Shown piece by piece: positions 23,499 through 35,204 of a stretch of DNA of 64,000 nucleotides. Under the pieces are notes generated by a model. The model did not search any database, was not told where the DNA came from, and was given only the letters and a program-made list of their open reading frames with translations. Numbering within the stretch: position 1 is the stretch's first letter; each line of letters opens with the position of its first letter. The translations under genes and the position numbers were made by a program. The DNA is from Basidiobolus meristosporus CBS 931.73 (lineage: Eukaryota; Basidiobolomycota; Basidiobolomycetes; Basidiobolales; Basidiobolaceae), in the NCBI GenBank assembly GCA_002104905.1, contig MCFE01000068.1:1-64000 (forward strand). The letters are read 5' to 3'.

Positions 23499-23909
23499 AT
23501 GTCACACACAAAAATATCGTTCCCGCTTCATAGTGAGCTCGCAGGCGAAGGAGTAGCCATCGCTATGGATGTCGAAAACAGTGTCCGAGCCATGGATTCA
23601 CTATACAAGACCAATTTCTACCACTGGGTTCGCGATCATCAGAACATCCCATACATCGCCGTGCGCCTGCAAAAGCTGTCGAACGAGGCTGGGTTGAGGC
23701 GTCTAGCGTTGGCTATGCACTGGCTAGCCTCCGGTTGGCCACAGAGCCGCCGTAGATTCCTGTTTCAAAGCATCACATTTGGTTGGGAGGAGAGCAAGTG
23801 CAAGCATCTCGCCAGGGAGCTATTGTTAGCGTGCAACACCTCGGCTTCACGGAAGTCCTGGAAATCAAGCTATAGAGAGGCTAGACCCCTCCACGCCTAC
23901 ACAACCTAA
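23499..23909 (+). CDS. Hypothetical 136-residue protein
   Basis: This is a single-exon frame with a well-placed TATA box. I recognise no family. The protein is basic and predicted helical, with two Trp/His-rich patches (NFYHWVRDHQNIPYI and LAMHWLASGWPQSRRRF) and no signal peptide or membrane segment. It is convergent with TAD2, with only ~80 bp between the stop codons. It may be lineage-specific; the alternative is a fortuitous frame. Confidence 0.5.
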   Translation: MSHTKISFPLHSELAGEGVAIAMDVENSVRAMDSLYKTNFYHWVRDHQNIPYIAVRLQKLSNEAGLRRLALAMHWLASGWPQSRRRFLFQSITFGWEESKCKHLARELLLACNTSASRKSWKSSYREARPLHAYTT

Positions 23910-23991
23910 TTATCTTCATGTACGATTTTGTAAAAAGCTCTTGTTGTAAATTGATGTATTCTATATTGCATATGGTGAATAAAATCAGGAA

Positions 23992-24893
<902 letters not shown>

Positions 24894-25197
24894 TTTCAAC
24901 TATGTTTCGGGTGTCTCTAGACACAAGAGCCCTTATGAACGGTCATGCCTGTGGTGTAAAAAAAAGTCCACAAAATTCAATGAATGATTGATCAATAATC
25001 ACGAAAAACGAAGGCTATGAACCATGATGGATTTACCATACGTCATTGTATGATATCTCGCTTGCCAAATATAGCCCTAGTCTTCAACCCTCATTCGAAT
25101 AATCATTCTGTAAATTAAGTTATTTCGCCAAGTCACTGCACCTTCTCAACACGTAGAATCCACCTTTGAATTCTTCCTACTGCCAACACTAGCCACA

Positions 25198-26066
25198 ATG
25201 GAGAGTATCCTTTTACATACACTTACTAGAAGTGGATATTTCCGTCAATGATCTGGTTTTTCTGTCCTTAATCTTTATCCCTGTTTTACTTTGATGATGA
25301 CAGAGAGTCTTTTTCAATTGAAGGTGGGTATCTGCGAACTTTTATGCGGACCGAGTACGACTAACGTTGACTGAATCCTCAGTTCACCGCCAAAACTCTC
25401 CAAAGGCAGGCTAAGAAAGCTAGCAAGGAGGAAACTGCTGAAAAAAACAAGCTAAAGAAGGTATAGAGAGGCCATCTTACAAGGTTGAGTGGGGTTAAAC
25501 CCGGTTGGTAACACTACATATGGAATAGGCGATCCAACAAGGCAATATGGAGGGCGCCCGTATCTATGCAGCCAACGCCATTCGCAAGAAGAACGAATCC
25601 CTGAATTTCTTACGACTCGCCTCCAGAATCGACGCGGTATCTAGTAGAGTTCAGACGGCTGTCACCATGAGAAGAGTACGACAGTTTTACAAACACTTAA
25701 ATTCCACAGAGATTCACGCCTCTCCATTAGGTAACTGGCTCTATGGCGAACGTGGTCAAGGGGATGGACAAAGCGATGGAATCTATGAATCTCGAGAAGA
25801 TTTCGATGGTGATGGACAAGTTTGAATCTCAATTTGAAGATTTGGACGTCCAAACGGAATACATGGAAGGAGCCATGGGAGGCGTTACCACCATGGCTAC
25901 ACCTCAAGAGGAGGTGGATGGCTTGATGCAGCAAGTGGCAGACGAAGCAGGCTTGGAACTTAACCACGAGCTTGGAAATACCCCGTCAGGACTGCTCGAA
26001 AGTCCATCAGGACATAAAGATTACGACGAGCTGACGGAAAGATTGGCCAAACTTAGAAATCCCTAA
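25198..26066 (+). CDS. DID2: ESCRT-III-associated Did2/Vps46/CHMP1
   Basis: Five exons (25198-25204, 25304-25323, 25383-25460, 25529-25675, 25731-26066) give 195 residues, the usual CHMP1 length. The first two exons are only 7 and 20 nt, but the joined start [18 protein letters not shown] is the expected CHMP1 N-terminus. The conserved core [25 protein letters not shown] and [17 protein letters not shown] forms the ESCRT-III helical hairpin. The C-terminus ends in a MIM1 motif ([13 protein letters not shown]), which binds the Vps4 MIT domain. The protein recruits Vps4 and regulates ESCRT-III disassembly at endosomes. Confidence 0.95.
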
Positions 26067-26275
26067 CCCATTCCATAGTCCATAGTTGTCGAGTATTTTA
26101 ACAATGGTTTGTTTGCCCATTTGATTGTATAACTCCCCATCATAAAGAACTTAAAGAACCGCTTCCCAGAACCACAGAATGTTCCATTGTTTTGAAATAA
26201 CATCGATCAGCCAAAAAAGGCCGGATCCATAGTGATAGCATGATCCTTCAACCAACAATATGCAGCTTGGCCACT

Positions 26276-26674
26276 TCAGTCAACAATATTTAACTTGGGC
26301 TCATCCCACCAACCACTCGAATTGTGTGTTGCCATCATGGTTTTACGTTCGGACGCCGTCTTGAAGATACTAAACTGCATATGCGGGCTGATGATGGGGT
26401 TGAGCGGGATTAGTCTGATTGTCCACGGTGGTGTCCAACCTATCATCACCGGGCTGTATTTAATGTAAGTGGCTTCACCGTCAGGGTACGACTTAAGTCT
26501 AGGGTAGTGATCGTTTTGTAGTGTCTTTGGACTGGCCGTCCTGGCCCTTGAGTTCCGCATTCCGGGCCCCATTTCCAACCAGATGCCGTTTCTTTTCACT
26601 TTCCTGGGGAAAGGGCTCTGCAAGTATCCATACTATGCATTGATTACACGGTAGAGAATACTAACCATGCTCAT
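26276..26674 (-). CDS. Unrecognised 116-residue protein with a 9-nt first exon
   Basis: The second exon (26617-26276) is open for 113 codons but lacks a convincing start of its own. A 9-nt exon at 26674-26666 (Met-Ser-Met) with donor GTTAGT joins it in phase over a 48-bp intron. A TATATA word lies ~27 nt further upstream. The protein is basic at the N-terminus, with a Pro/Trp-rich middle (SPVMIGWTPPWTIRLIPLNP) and no clear membrane span. I do not recognise the family. A small mitochondrial or ribosomal-type protein is possible but unsupported. Confidence 0.55.
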
Positions 26675-27022
26675 TTTCAATCCATCCCCCCCTTGCAGTC
26701 TATATATTGTAAGAGCCGCACTCGTACTTGATTCACTTGTGTAATATCTGGCTAATTGATTTCCCTTCTAGCCTTGGATGCATCGCACTCGATAAGCACA
26801 TCCTCAACTTGGTTGCTGGGCTAATAGTAGTTGTAGCTGGTCTCGTCTATGTGTGTCTACATTGCACTTCACTAAAGCCAAACCCTGGAATCTCCCAAGT
26901 GTGACACTTGCTGATTTATTCATGGTGATGGTTTTCGCACTCCGCTCCGATCGATATCGGCGAATAAAGCATACCTGCATATTGAGTGATGTCTACAAGT
27001 TCAGTGTGGGGTGGAGGCCATG
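26675..27022. other. Intergenic region
   Basis: No gene is recognised. The stretch contains the short promoter of the 116-residue gene and the 3' flank of the dehydrogenase gene. Confidence 0.5.
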
Positions 27023-28161
27023 TTAAGGGACAGAGCGCTTTCGTCCGATGATTAGTTTGATGAGCTTTTGTATGTGCGCATCCCAACCGACTGTATATAC
27101 ATTTTTGGGCCAGCGCGAAGTCAATCCATGTACCAAAGCGTGGATGACCTGCTCGGAGGTTGGGGCCACTCTAGCTAAATGTTCGATCCGCGTGGACATC
27201 TCATCAAGTCCGTCGATATAATACTTGAGCAATGCGTCATTCAGTTGGTCTGTAAAGATGGTCTCGGCAAGGTCTACAAAATCCTGGGTGTACGTGCATT
27301 TAGGACGGGCCAGCAATGGGATTGAACGAAACCTACCTCGGTGACGATTTTTTGGGATGGGTCATGAATAGCAGACCTGTACACACCTGTGGAGTTGGGC
27401 CTAAGTACCTCTACGAAATAGCTGTTTGTTGACTCAACCTTACCTGGTTCAACCATACAGCTGACGACTCCAACCTGACGCAGCTCATGTTGCCACACCT
27501 CAGAGATGAGATCCACCGTCTTTTTTGTGGGCCCATGGTTTCCTGAATCTCTATAGAGCATCCACTGCGTTATCGAGCCAATATTGATGATTCTACCTTG
27601 ACTCTCACGCAGTGATGGCACCAAAGCTTGAGTAAGTTTGACAACACCAAAGAGTCGAACCTCTAGAGCATGTTTAACATACGCTTGAGAGGCCAGCTCG
27701 TTTGGTAAACAAATATTTAAGCCAGTGTTATTGATGAGAGCAACCAGAGGAAGCTCCATCTCTTTTAGATGATTCACTATGACGTTTCTAGTTTCGACGA
27801 TGGTTGAAGGTGCCGAGAGGTCCACCATGACGGGAAGGATTCGTCCGGCCTTGCCGATTAAGTTTGGCTCGTTTAGTAGAGCCTCCTGAAACAACATTTC
27901 CAAATCTTCCCCCTCCTTTTGATTTCGTATACCAGCTATAACAGTGTATCCTTGTTTTCCCAGGGAAAGTGCTATATCCCTACCTGCTCCACTCCCGGCT
28001 CTTGTGAGCATCACGGCGGGATGAGCCGAGGGAGTCGGGCAATGAACGATCAAAGGCGGTGTACCGTCAAAGAGAAGATAGGCTAATAAGCATTTGATAT
28101 AATGGAGCATGTTGAGACATCCCTCCAAGAGGTAAAGTATGGTAAGAGAGAACGTATTCAT
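27023..28161 (-). CDS. Membrane-anchored short-chain dehydrogenase-like protein with altered active site
   Basis: Exons 28161-27337 and 27283-27023 give 361 residues. The N-terminal ~30 residues contain hydrophobic segments that may anchor it in the ER. The fold is a classical SDR close to the retinol/hydroxysteroid dehydrogenase group: a nucleotide motif, the NNTG segment (144-147), Ser196 in IINIGSITQW, and the PGKVESTN region. However, the catalytic Tyr expected 13 residues after Ser196 is His209 (in HGPTK, with Lys213 kept). The first Gly of the TGxxxGxG motif is Arg54. Catalysis by the usual Ser-Tyr-Lys mechanism is therefore doubtful; it may be a pseudoenzyme. The frame is otherwise intact. 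An internal ATG at 28110 is an alternative start. Confidence 0.85.
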
Positions 28162-28619
28162 GTGTGGTATTATGGTTATGAGGAAAAAAGAGGAGCCAGC
28201 GACGAATGTATGCTTGTGTTGTGGGGAGATATGGGGCTCAAGGGGTACACAGAATTAGATATTCAGGTGACAATCGTTAGGCAGTGACATGCAGGATTGA
28301 TAGGATTCAATGTCTTCATGAAGCTTGAAACCATCAGTTTCATGAGTAGGTGTAACGTGCGAGGAAGAAACAAGCAGCCATTCGACATCAATTGATGTAT
28401 GAGGCTTGGATGGCTGTAGCAGTAATTGTTAATCATCATGCGCCCAGTGCAAATCATTCGTCGATGATCAATGCATTGCTCGATTCAATCTAACTTATGC
28501 GCGGGTCTTGAAACGAGCGGGCTCTCGTTCAATATAAAGGTGGTGAGAATGGACGTGGTTTGGTATCGTTCGATCAGTTTGCATTTCCAGCTAGTCCTCG
28601 GTTTGTCAGTCCTTTCGCA
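28162..28619 (+). promoter_or_regulatory. Divergent promoter region with TATA box at 28533
   Basis: This gap separates the dehydrogenase (minus) from a secreted protein gene (plus). TATAAAG at 28533-28539 lies 81 nt before the downstream ATG. Nothing else is recognised. Confidence 0.5.
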
Positions 28620-29123
28620 ATGCTCTACAACTGCAAGATGAATCTGCTCCACGGCTCCATGTGCGTGCTGTTGGCTTCCTCTTATTTGGACCAGACTGAG
28701 GCGTTCGTGGCCAAGGGTTCGTCAAGCCATGTGGCCAATATGAACTTCCATCAGCTCTCCAACAGTGGGAGCAACTTCGGAAGGCTTTCAAAACGTGAAC
28801 TAGCTGAGTTAGAGTCTGATATGATGGAGATTAGCAACCTGGGTATCAAAGACTTGACCAATCCTCTGAGTAAAGTATTGGCGAAAACCGGAGTTTCCCT
28901 GGGTACTGTGGCGGTGGCTCTCACGGCGAAGGGGGTATTAACACCACTCGCCAAGCTACTGGGTGGAAGCTACTCAGGTGTATCCAAGCTGGTGAATCCC
29001 CTTACTAGGGCTTTGACCACTGCCATTATCCGAAAGGGAAAGGTTAAGACCTTTAACAATCTTGGTGATAAGAAGGCTGAAGCTCCTGCTGCTGTCGAAG
29101 AATCGGCTGAAGCTGAAGAATAA
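28620..29123 (+). CDS. Small predicted secreted protein, unrecognised
   Basis: The 167-residue frame starts at ATG 28620 (a second ATG at 28638 is also possible). The region before it in frame starts with TTG and lies near the TATA box, so it was excluded. An N-terminal hydrophobic stretch ending DQTEAFVAKG may be a signal peptide. A dibasic LSKR at about residue 60 could be a Kex2 site. A glycine/leucine-rich hydrophobic region follows (GVSLGTVAVALTAKGVLTP), then a Lys-rich segment and an Ala/Glu-rich acidic tail. I recognise no family. It is convergent with another small secreted protein. Confidence 0.6.
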   Translation: MLYNCKMNLLHGSMCVLLASSYLDQTEAFVAKGSSSHVANMNFHQLSNSGSNFGRLSKRELAELESDMMEISNLGIKDLTNPLSKVLAKTGVSLGTVAVALTAKGVLTPLAKLLGGSYSGVSKLVNPLTRALTTAIIRKGKVKTFNNLGDKKAEAPAAVEESAEAEE

Positions 29124-29170
29124 TAAAATGCAACTTACGATCCAGAATTGAAATTTATTTATGTGAATAA

Positions 29171-29245
29171 TTTAAGCAATGCTTCCATGGTTCTTTGAGC
29201 TTCAAGCAATGTCTCGATGGACTTTTGAGCTTTAAGCAATGACTT
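29171..29245. repeat. 30-bp tandem repeat, 2.5 copies
   Basis: Units at 29171, 29201 and 29231 share TT(T/C)AAGCAATG and end in TTTGAGC. The array lies between the stop codons of two convergent secreted-protein genes. Confidence 0.8.
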
Positions 29246-29266
29246 GACATGTCAGCGAGTTCTGAG

Positions 29267-29542
29267 TTACTGTTTCTTCGCAGTTGCTGAACTACCCGCT
29301 TGGGGGCCAATATTGGCAGGACTGTGCTTGTTGCTTCCCAGAAGTCTATTTAACAGGGTACCCACGAGCGGTATGTAGCGAGTCCCCTTGTGGACGGTAT
29401 CCAACAGCGGTACTAGTAGTTCACTTCGATCATTGCTGTTTTCCTCGTTCTCATGGAGCAGATCTCTACGTACCACCGGGCCTGCCAAGACTTGAGAACA
29501 AACCACCAGGGCGACCAAGGCTTTGACAAGATCTTTCTTCAT
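29267..29542 (-). CDS. Small predicted secreted peptide, 91 residues
   Basis: The start at ATG 29542 gives a textbook signal peptide (MKKDLVKALVALVVCSQVLAG), so longer in-frame starts were rejected. The ~70-residue mature part begins PVVRRD, with a dibasic site. It contains one amphipathic hydrophobic helix (YIPLVGTLLNRLLG) and a Ser/Ala-rich tail ending AKKQ, with no cysteine. No family is recognised. Its layout of signal, dibasic site, hydrophobic helix and Lys-rich tail resembles the neighbouring convergent gene in outline but not in sequence. Confidence 0.6.
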   Translation of the reverse strand: MKKDLVKALVALVVCSQVLAGPVVRRDLLHENEENSNDRSELLVPLLDTVHKGTRYIPLVGTLLNRLLGSNKHSPANIGPQAGSSATAKKQ

Positions 29543-30006
29543 TCTATAGATGGAGGAAATACAGGCTAGGGATATGCGGTCCTCGTCAGCCTCATTTATC
29601 CCATTCCTGTCGTGAAACATGCAACAAATCCCTCACAATAAAATCTCCCGAAGTGAGGAAGAATGGTGCAGGCGAAGGAACTCTATCTGATATCAAACCA
29701 TATTGAAACGGCCGTATGGGTTCATCTGGCTTGTTTATTTCCAGCTGATCATAGGATATCTTTCCCAATGTTGACTGAATGCTGATCATTGGCTGCATTC
29801 AGATGGTGATCATTTCGGTGATCCATATGTGTCCGTTAATTCGATGCTTGGCAACCGTAGGCAGACTATTTTGGATACTAGCCAATCATACCTGGCTCCC
29901 TTATCATTACCCCAATGCTCGCTGAACAACGTATTTTAACGAAACTTTCGGTGGAATAACTTCTTAGCGTTGCTCCTGCATATTCTTCCAGTTGTCCATT
30001 TTCCTC
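29543..30006. other. Divergent intergenic region
   Basis: Promoter space for the secreted peptide gene (minus) and the thiolase gene (plus). Nothing else is recognised. Confidence 0.5.
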
Positions 30007-31328
<1,322 letters not shown>

Positions 31329-31533
31329 ATTCCCGGGATCTAAGATGGAAATGCTCTCATCTATACCCTTCCAACTGTCGACAAATTTAATGCATATAAA
31401 TAATCTAATTTCACTTTGGAGTTTATTTTCAATTTGTGGCCAAAAATACATCATCCACGACATGTGGAAGGGAATAACTTATAATGGATAGAGATCGGTG
31501 TGTACAGTCTTCGTGGAGATGGTGTGTGTGCGA

Positions 31534-34080
31534 TTAGTCTGCATCCTCGTTACGCAGGATACTCCTGAAGTTAAACGGAGTGTATTTGTATCCGGTGCCT
31601 GCGTAGAATTTGTTGTTGAATTCCACCCAGTGCAAACGCAGGGCGTGCAGGAATGCCGACAACCCCTCCATCACCATTAGGATGCTCACCGTCAACGCAA
31701 ACCACACTGCGAAGCCTGCCCAGATCCCAATGATGTTGATCGGGAAAGCCAGGCCGAGAACGATTTTGAGGGTCATATCCCAGAGCACACTTGACAGCTG
31801 CGCGTGTGCCAGCGACAACGCCCACAGACGTAGATAGGATGCGGTGTTGGAGATACAACCCAAGCAGAATTCAATCGTGTGGATCACTTGATGAATCATG
31901 ATATCGCCGAATTCAAACTCCTCCTCGTCTTGGGCTTCTTCGGTGGATTGGACGATTTCGTGGTCGTTCTTGCTGTCTTCTGGGATTCGGCCTGGATCCT
32001 TGGATCCCTCCGGGTTCTCGTGGTTTGGTTTGAGCTTGTCCTCGTCAGAACTCAGCCCGGTTTCCTCGGAGTTCACCAATATCTCGGCTGGAGCGCTCCT
32101 GTCCTTTTTGCTGTGCTTGTATTTCAGGATGAATGGCTTGGTCAACAGCATCCACGGGATGCATACGACTGCGATGAATATCAGCACTAGCTGGATGGTG
32201 CCCTGACCTGAATACAGCTGATCTTTGGGACTCACACTGCCAGGGCTTAGGAACATGTAAATCAGCATGTTGAGTAAGCTTGGGGGGCTGATCGGCTGGT
32301 TGTTCCAGTTGATCAGCCATTTGTATATTATGCAGATGCAGAGATATCCGAAGATGCACTCCATGAACAGGATCTGAGGGAGGAACTCTGCCCAGATCGC
32401 GTAGCCATGACGGAAATGGACGTGGTTGTAAATGGTTAGGATAATCCCCACCGACATTTGGATCACTCCCAAGATGACCGACATCTTCATCTTGTAGGAG
32501 TTCGTGAAGATCAAGTAGTTGTCCGTTCCATGCCACGCGGAATCCAAGCCAAACGGATAAACCCCAACCGGCCTAGCATCTATGGACTGGCCATTCTGGG
32601 TCGCCGCCGGCCAAGCCCACCCTGAAGGGAATATGGCGAGGGAGCGAGAAAACAGGTCGTTGTAGATGAGTCCGGTGAATATCGAGAAGAGCCCCATAAG
32701 CAGAATGATGTATCTGCCGTTGAACATCATGGCGAATATCTCCCCGCCGTTATATCTGGCCAGCGATTTTTCCTTTAGCACCAGCCATAGGGCGAACGCA
32801 GTCATCAGGACTCCATGGCCCAGATCGCCAAACATCACCGCGAACAGGAAAGGAAAGGTGATCACAGTAAAGAGGCCAGGGTTCACCTCCTGGTACTTGG
32901 CCACGCCATAGGCATCCACGATGTTCTGAAATCCTTGGCTGAACTTGTTGGTACGGTGGAATGTAGGGGGTTCTCGTTTTGTCTGCAGCTGAGTCAGGAT
33001 TGGGTATACGTGCGATCCGGTGCTTTCGGCTGCTTCACGAAGGGAGAGTTGAGCGGAGGGGATGTCGTTCGTGGGACACCAACCCTCGGCTATGAGACAG
33101 CGCCGGTTCTGGTCATAGTTGAACAGATTCATGACGTGATAAATCGCCTTCTCCTTTTTCACCAGCGTCATCCATTCCGACAAATTCCTCGCGATCAGCT
33201 CCAGTTCGGAGCGCCTGGTCTGGTTGGTGTTTTCGAGGATGTTCCGGAGGTCACTTAGCCTGGATTCGATGTCCCGGATCTTCAGGCGTCTCTGCTCGGG
33301 ATTTATGTCGATGGGGTAAAGCGAGGCACCCATGGCCTCGGCGATCTTCCGGATTTTGCTGAGGATTTCCGAGCCGTGTGCGTAGATTACGAACGTCGAC
33401 TTTTCGAGTTGATCCCCGCTTTGCCAGTCCGTCAATGGCTCCGGTATTTCGGATTGATACATGTACAGGTTGCCACGCAGTGACCTCCAAAGAACCCTCT
33501 CGAAGACGTTGATCTTGTTGCGCGGGATGGTTCCCGCCACGAAACCTACAGATGAGACGCTCTGGTTCAATTCGGTCTTGCCCGTCTCAACGTCCGAATC
33601 GGGCTGATCTTGTGCTGGAGCCGGGCACTGAAGAGACCCTATATCTTGGATATTCGCCGAGCCTTCCAGCACATACTTATTCTCGATCAGCTCCTGGTGC
33701 TGCCGCTGCAGGGCGCGGTAGGAGTCGTTGAAGTTGGAAAGTTTGTCCTCGTGTTCACTCAGCTGCTCGGCCAGATCATGGATGTCCCTCCCGGTGATGG
33801 GCTGGTTAGTCCCGGTGCTGTCCGCGTTCATATGGGGGATTTTGATGTTGGACGATTCGCACTGCTCGCTAAAGTTTCGGAGCTGGCGTTCGATATCATT
33901 CAAGCGTCTTATTTCATCACTGAACGACCTTTGGAAGAAGCTAAGGTCTGGGTTTAGATCCCGGAACTGGATGAGGCCACGCTCTCCTAGGTGTGCCACT
34001 GTGGAATGAGAGATCTCGGTTGGGATGAAGAGCTGCACGAGAGACATCTCTTCCGAACGGAACAATGTGGATCGAGCCAT
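31534..34080 (-). CDS. VPH1: V-type ATPase subunit a (Vph1/Stv1)
   Basis: This single-exon gene of 848 residues has the subunit-a length. The cytosolic N-terminal half starts FRSEEMSLVQLFIPTEISHSTV, carries coiled coils, and holds the conserved FVAGTI and KTKREPPT(F)-type segments. The C-terminal half has about eight membrane helices. The proton-path helix SYLRLWALSLAHAQLS has the essential Arg; EGLSAFLHALRLHWVEFNNKFY and the YTPF end are typical. The subunit forms the proton half-channels of the vacuolar/Golgi V-ATPase. Whether it is the vacuolar (Vph1) or Golgi (Stv1) form cannot be told. It converges on ERG10 with ~205 bp between the stops. Confidence 0.96.
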   Translation of the reverse strand: MARSTLFRSEEMSLVQLFIPTEISHSTVAHLGERGLIQFRDLNPDLSFFQRSFSDEIRRLNDIERQLRNFSEQCESSNIKIPHMNADSTGTNQPITGRDIHDLAEQLSEHEDKLSNFNDSYRALQRQHQELIENKYVLEGSANIQDIGSLQCPAPAQDQPDSDVETGKTELNQSVSSVGFVAGTIPRNKINVFERVLWRSLRGNLYMYQSEIPEPLTDWQSGDQLEKSTFVIYAHGSEILSKIRKIAEAMGASLYPIDINPEQRRLKIRDIESRLSDLRNILENTNQTRRSELELIARNLSEWMTLVKKEKAIYHVMNLFNYDQNRRCLIAEGWCPTNDIPSAQLSLREAAESTGSHVYPILTQLQTKREPPTFHRTNKFSQGFQNIVDAYGVAKYQEVNPGLFTVITFPFLFAVMFGDLGHGVLMTAFALWLVLKEKSLARYNGGEIFAMMFNGRYIILLMGLFSIFTGLIYNDLFSRSLAIFPSGWAWPAATQNGQSIDARPVGVYPFGLDSAWHGTDNYLIFTNSYKMKMSVILGVIQMSVGIILTIYNHVHFRHGYAIWAEFLPQILFMECIFGYLCICIIYKWLINWNNQPISPPSLLNMLIYMFLSPGSVSPKDQLYSGQGTIQLVLIFIAVVCIPWMLLTKPFILKYKHSKKDRSAPAEILVNSEETGLSSDEDKLKPNHENPEGSKDPGRIPEDSKNDHEIVQSTEEAQDEEEFEFGDIMIHQVIHTIEFCLGCISNTASYLRLWALSLAHAQLSSVLWDMTLKIVLGLAFPINIIGIWAGFAVWFALTVSILMVMEGLSAFLHALRLHWVEFNNKFYAGTGYKYTPFNFRSILRNEDAD

Positions 34081-35204
34081 AGCGTCGGAGAGGCTCGGAA
34101 AGAAACCGACTAGGTAAAATCGAATAGGAGTTAGTGAGTCGAAAGGTGAGTAATGTCCCGCTTCCTATGCATCAAACGAGGAGGAGGAGGAGGTCAAAAG
34201 GACAGTGTAAGAGAGAGAGAGGGAGGGAGGAAGAAAGATCCAAAGGTATATGATGAATCCTAGTTTGACTGCTGTTTCTGATATCGCGAGGCGAAGGCCC
34301 TGGGTTTTATATTTATTGGGATTGGATATCATATGATACGGACCTAACGCATCCTCTAACAATGGCCTGAGACAGATGGTGCAAGCCGGCTATTCTAACA
34401 ATCAATGCATTACTAAATGAATACTCGCATATTCAGAGTGCGGCTGTTACCGTGCAAGAGAATGGGGGAGAGCCATCAACAATCCCATGCAGTGGATGTA
34501 TAACAATGCCGGGACTCCACCTAATGGTGCATTCCCATCAAGGTGAATGATACCCTTGACGAGGGGCAGTAGGGATGTTCGATGGATACGCCGGCTTTCC
34601 AGGTGATGTGTGACACACCGAACTTCCATCCGGAATGCCAACCCAACCACTCCTCGATCATGTATGAAACTGGCCGAGAATCATCCCAAACCTCTTGAAG
34701 GCCAAACTTAGGGTTAGGATGACTTGCCAACCTTAATCCCACCCCGATGGATATGCATTCCAACTTATCATGAAACGGTCAACGGGCAGTTTGCTTTGTC
34801 GAGCTACTGAGCAATCATGCAGCTTCCGAAGTATCCGGACGAGGCCAGTCAACCCCCATCCCCATTCCCATCCTCATCCTCATCCTCATCCTCAGTAGAT
34901 AATCGACAATGGATGCGCAGGTAAACGTGCAACCGCAGGTCGATCGGCTGCACATGATCCAGAGCAAGCAAGAGGTTAGACCCGGCTGCAGTCTGATTAA
35001 CAATAGAGTGATTTATCAACTTTTGGGATATCGAATGTACAATACTACGTAGCAATTGTGAGGTTGATCAATACACATTCTGGAGAACCTAAAATCGGAT
35101 TAATCTAATATGGGAATATCATGCCCGCGAAACAAAATGTGGTGGTTGTAGGGCTGGTAGCAAAGGACTATTAGGCGGAGTATTAATTTCGGTGGGTCGT
35201 GGGC
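34081..35204. other. 1.1-kb gap between V-ATPase and BEACH-family genes
   Basis: No coding sequence with recognisable homology lies here in any frame. That matters because the PH-BEACH-WD40 part expected downstream of 35205 is absent. A TATAAAA lies at 34305-34311 on the minus strand, ~225 nt before the V-ATPase start. There is a purine-rich run near 34210-34235 and a TCCTCA hexanucleotide microsatellite near 34868-34890. Confidence 0.6.

Noticed and set aside
34447..35055. Minus-strand frames of 60-80 codons in the BEACH/V-ATPase gap
   Set aside because: They were examined as candidates for the missing PH-BEACH exons. None has BEACH, PH or WD40 residues, and some are driven by the TCCTCA microsatellite.
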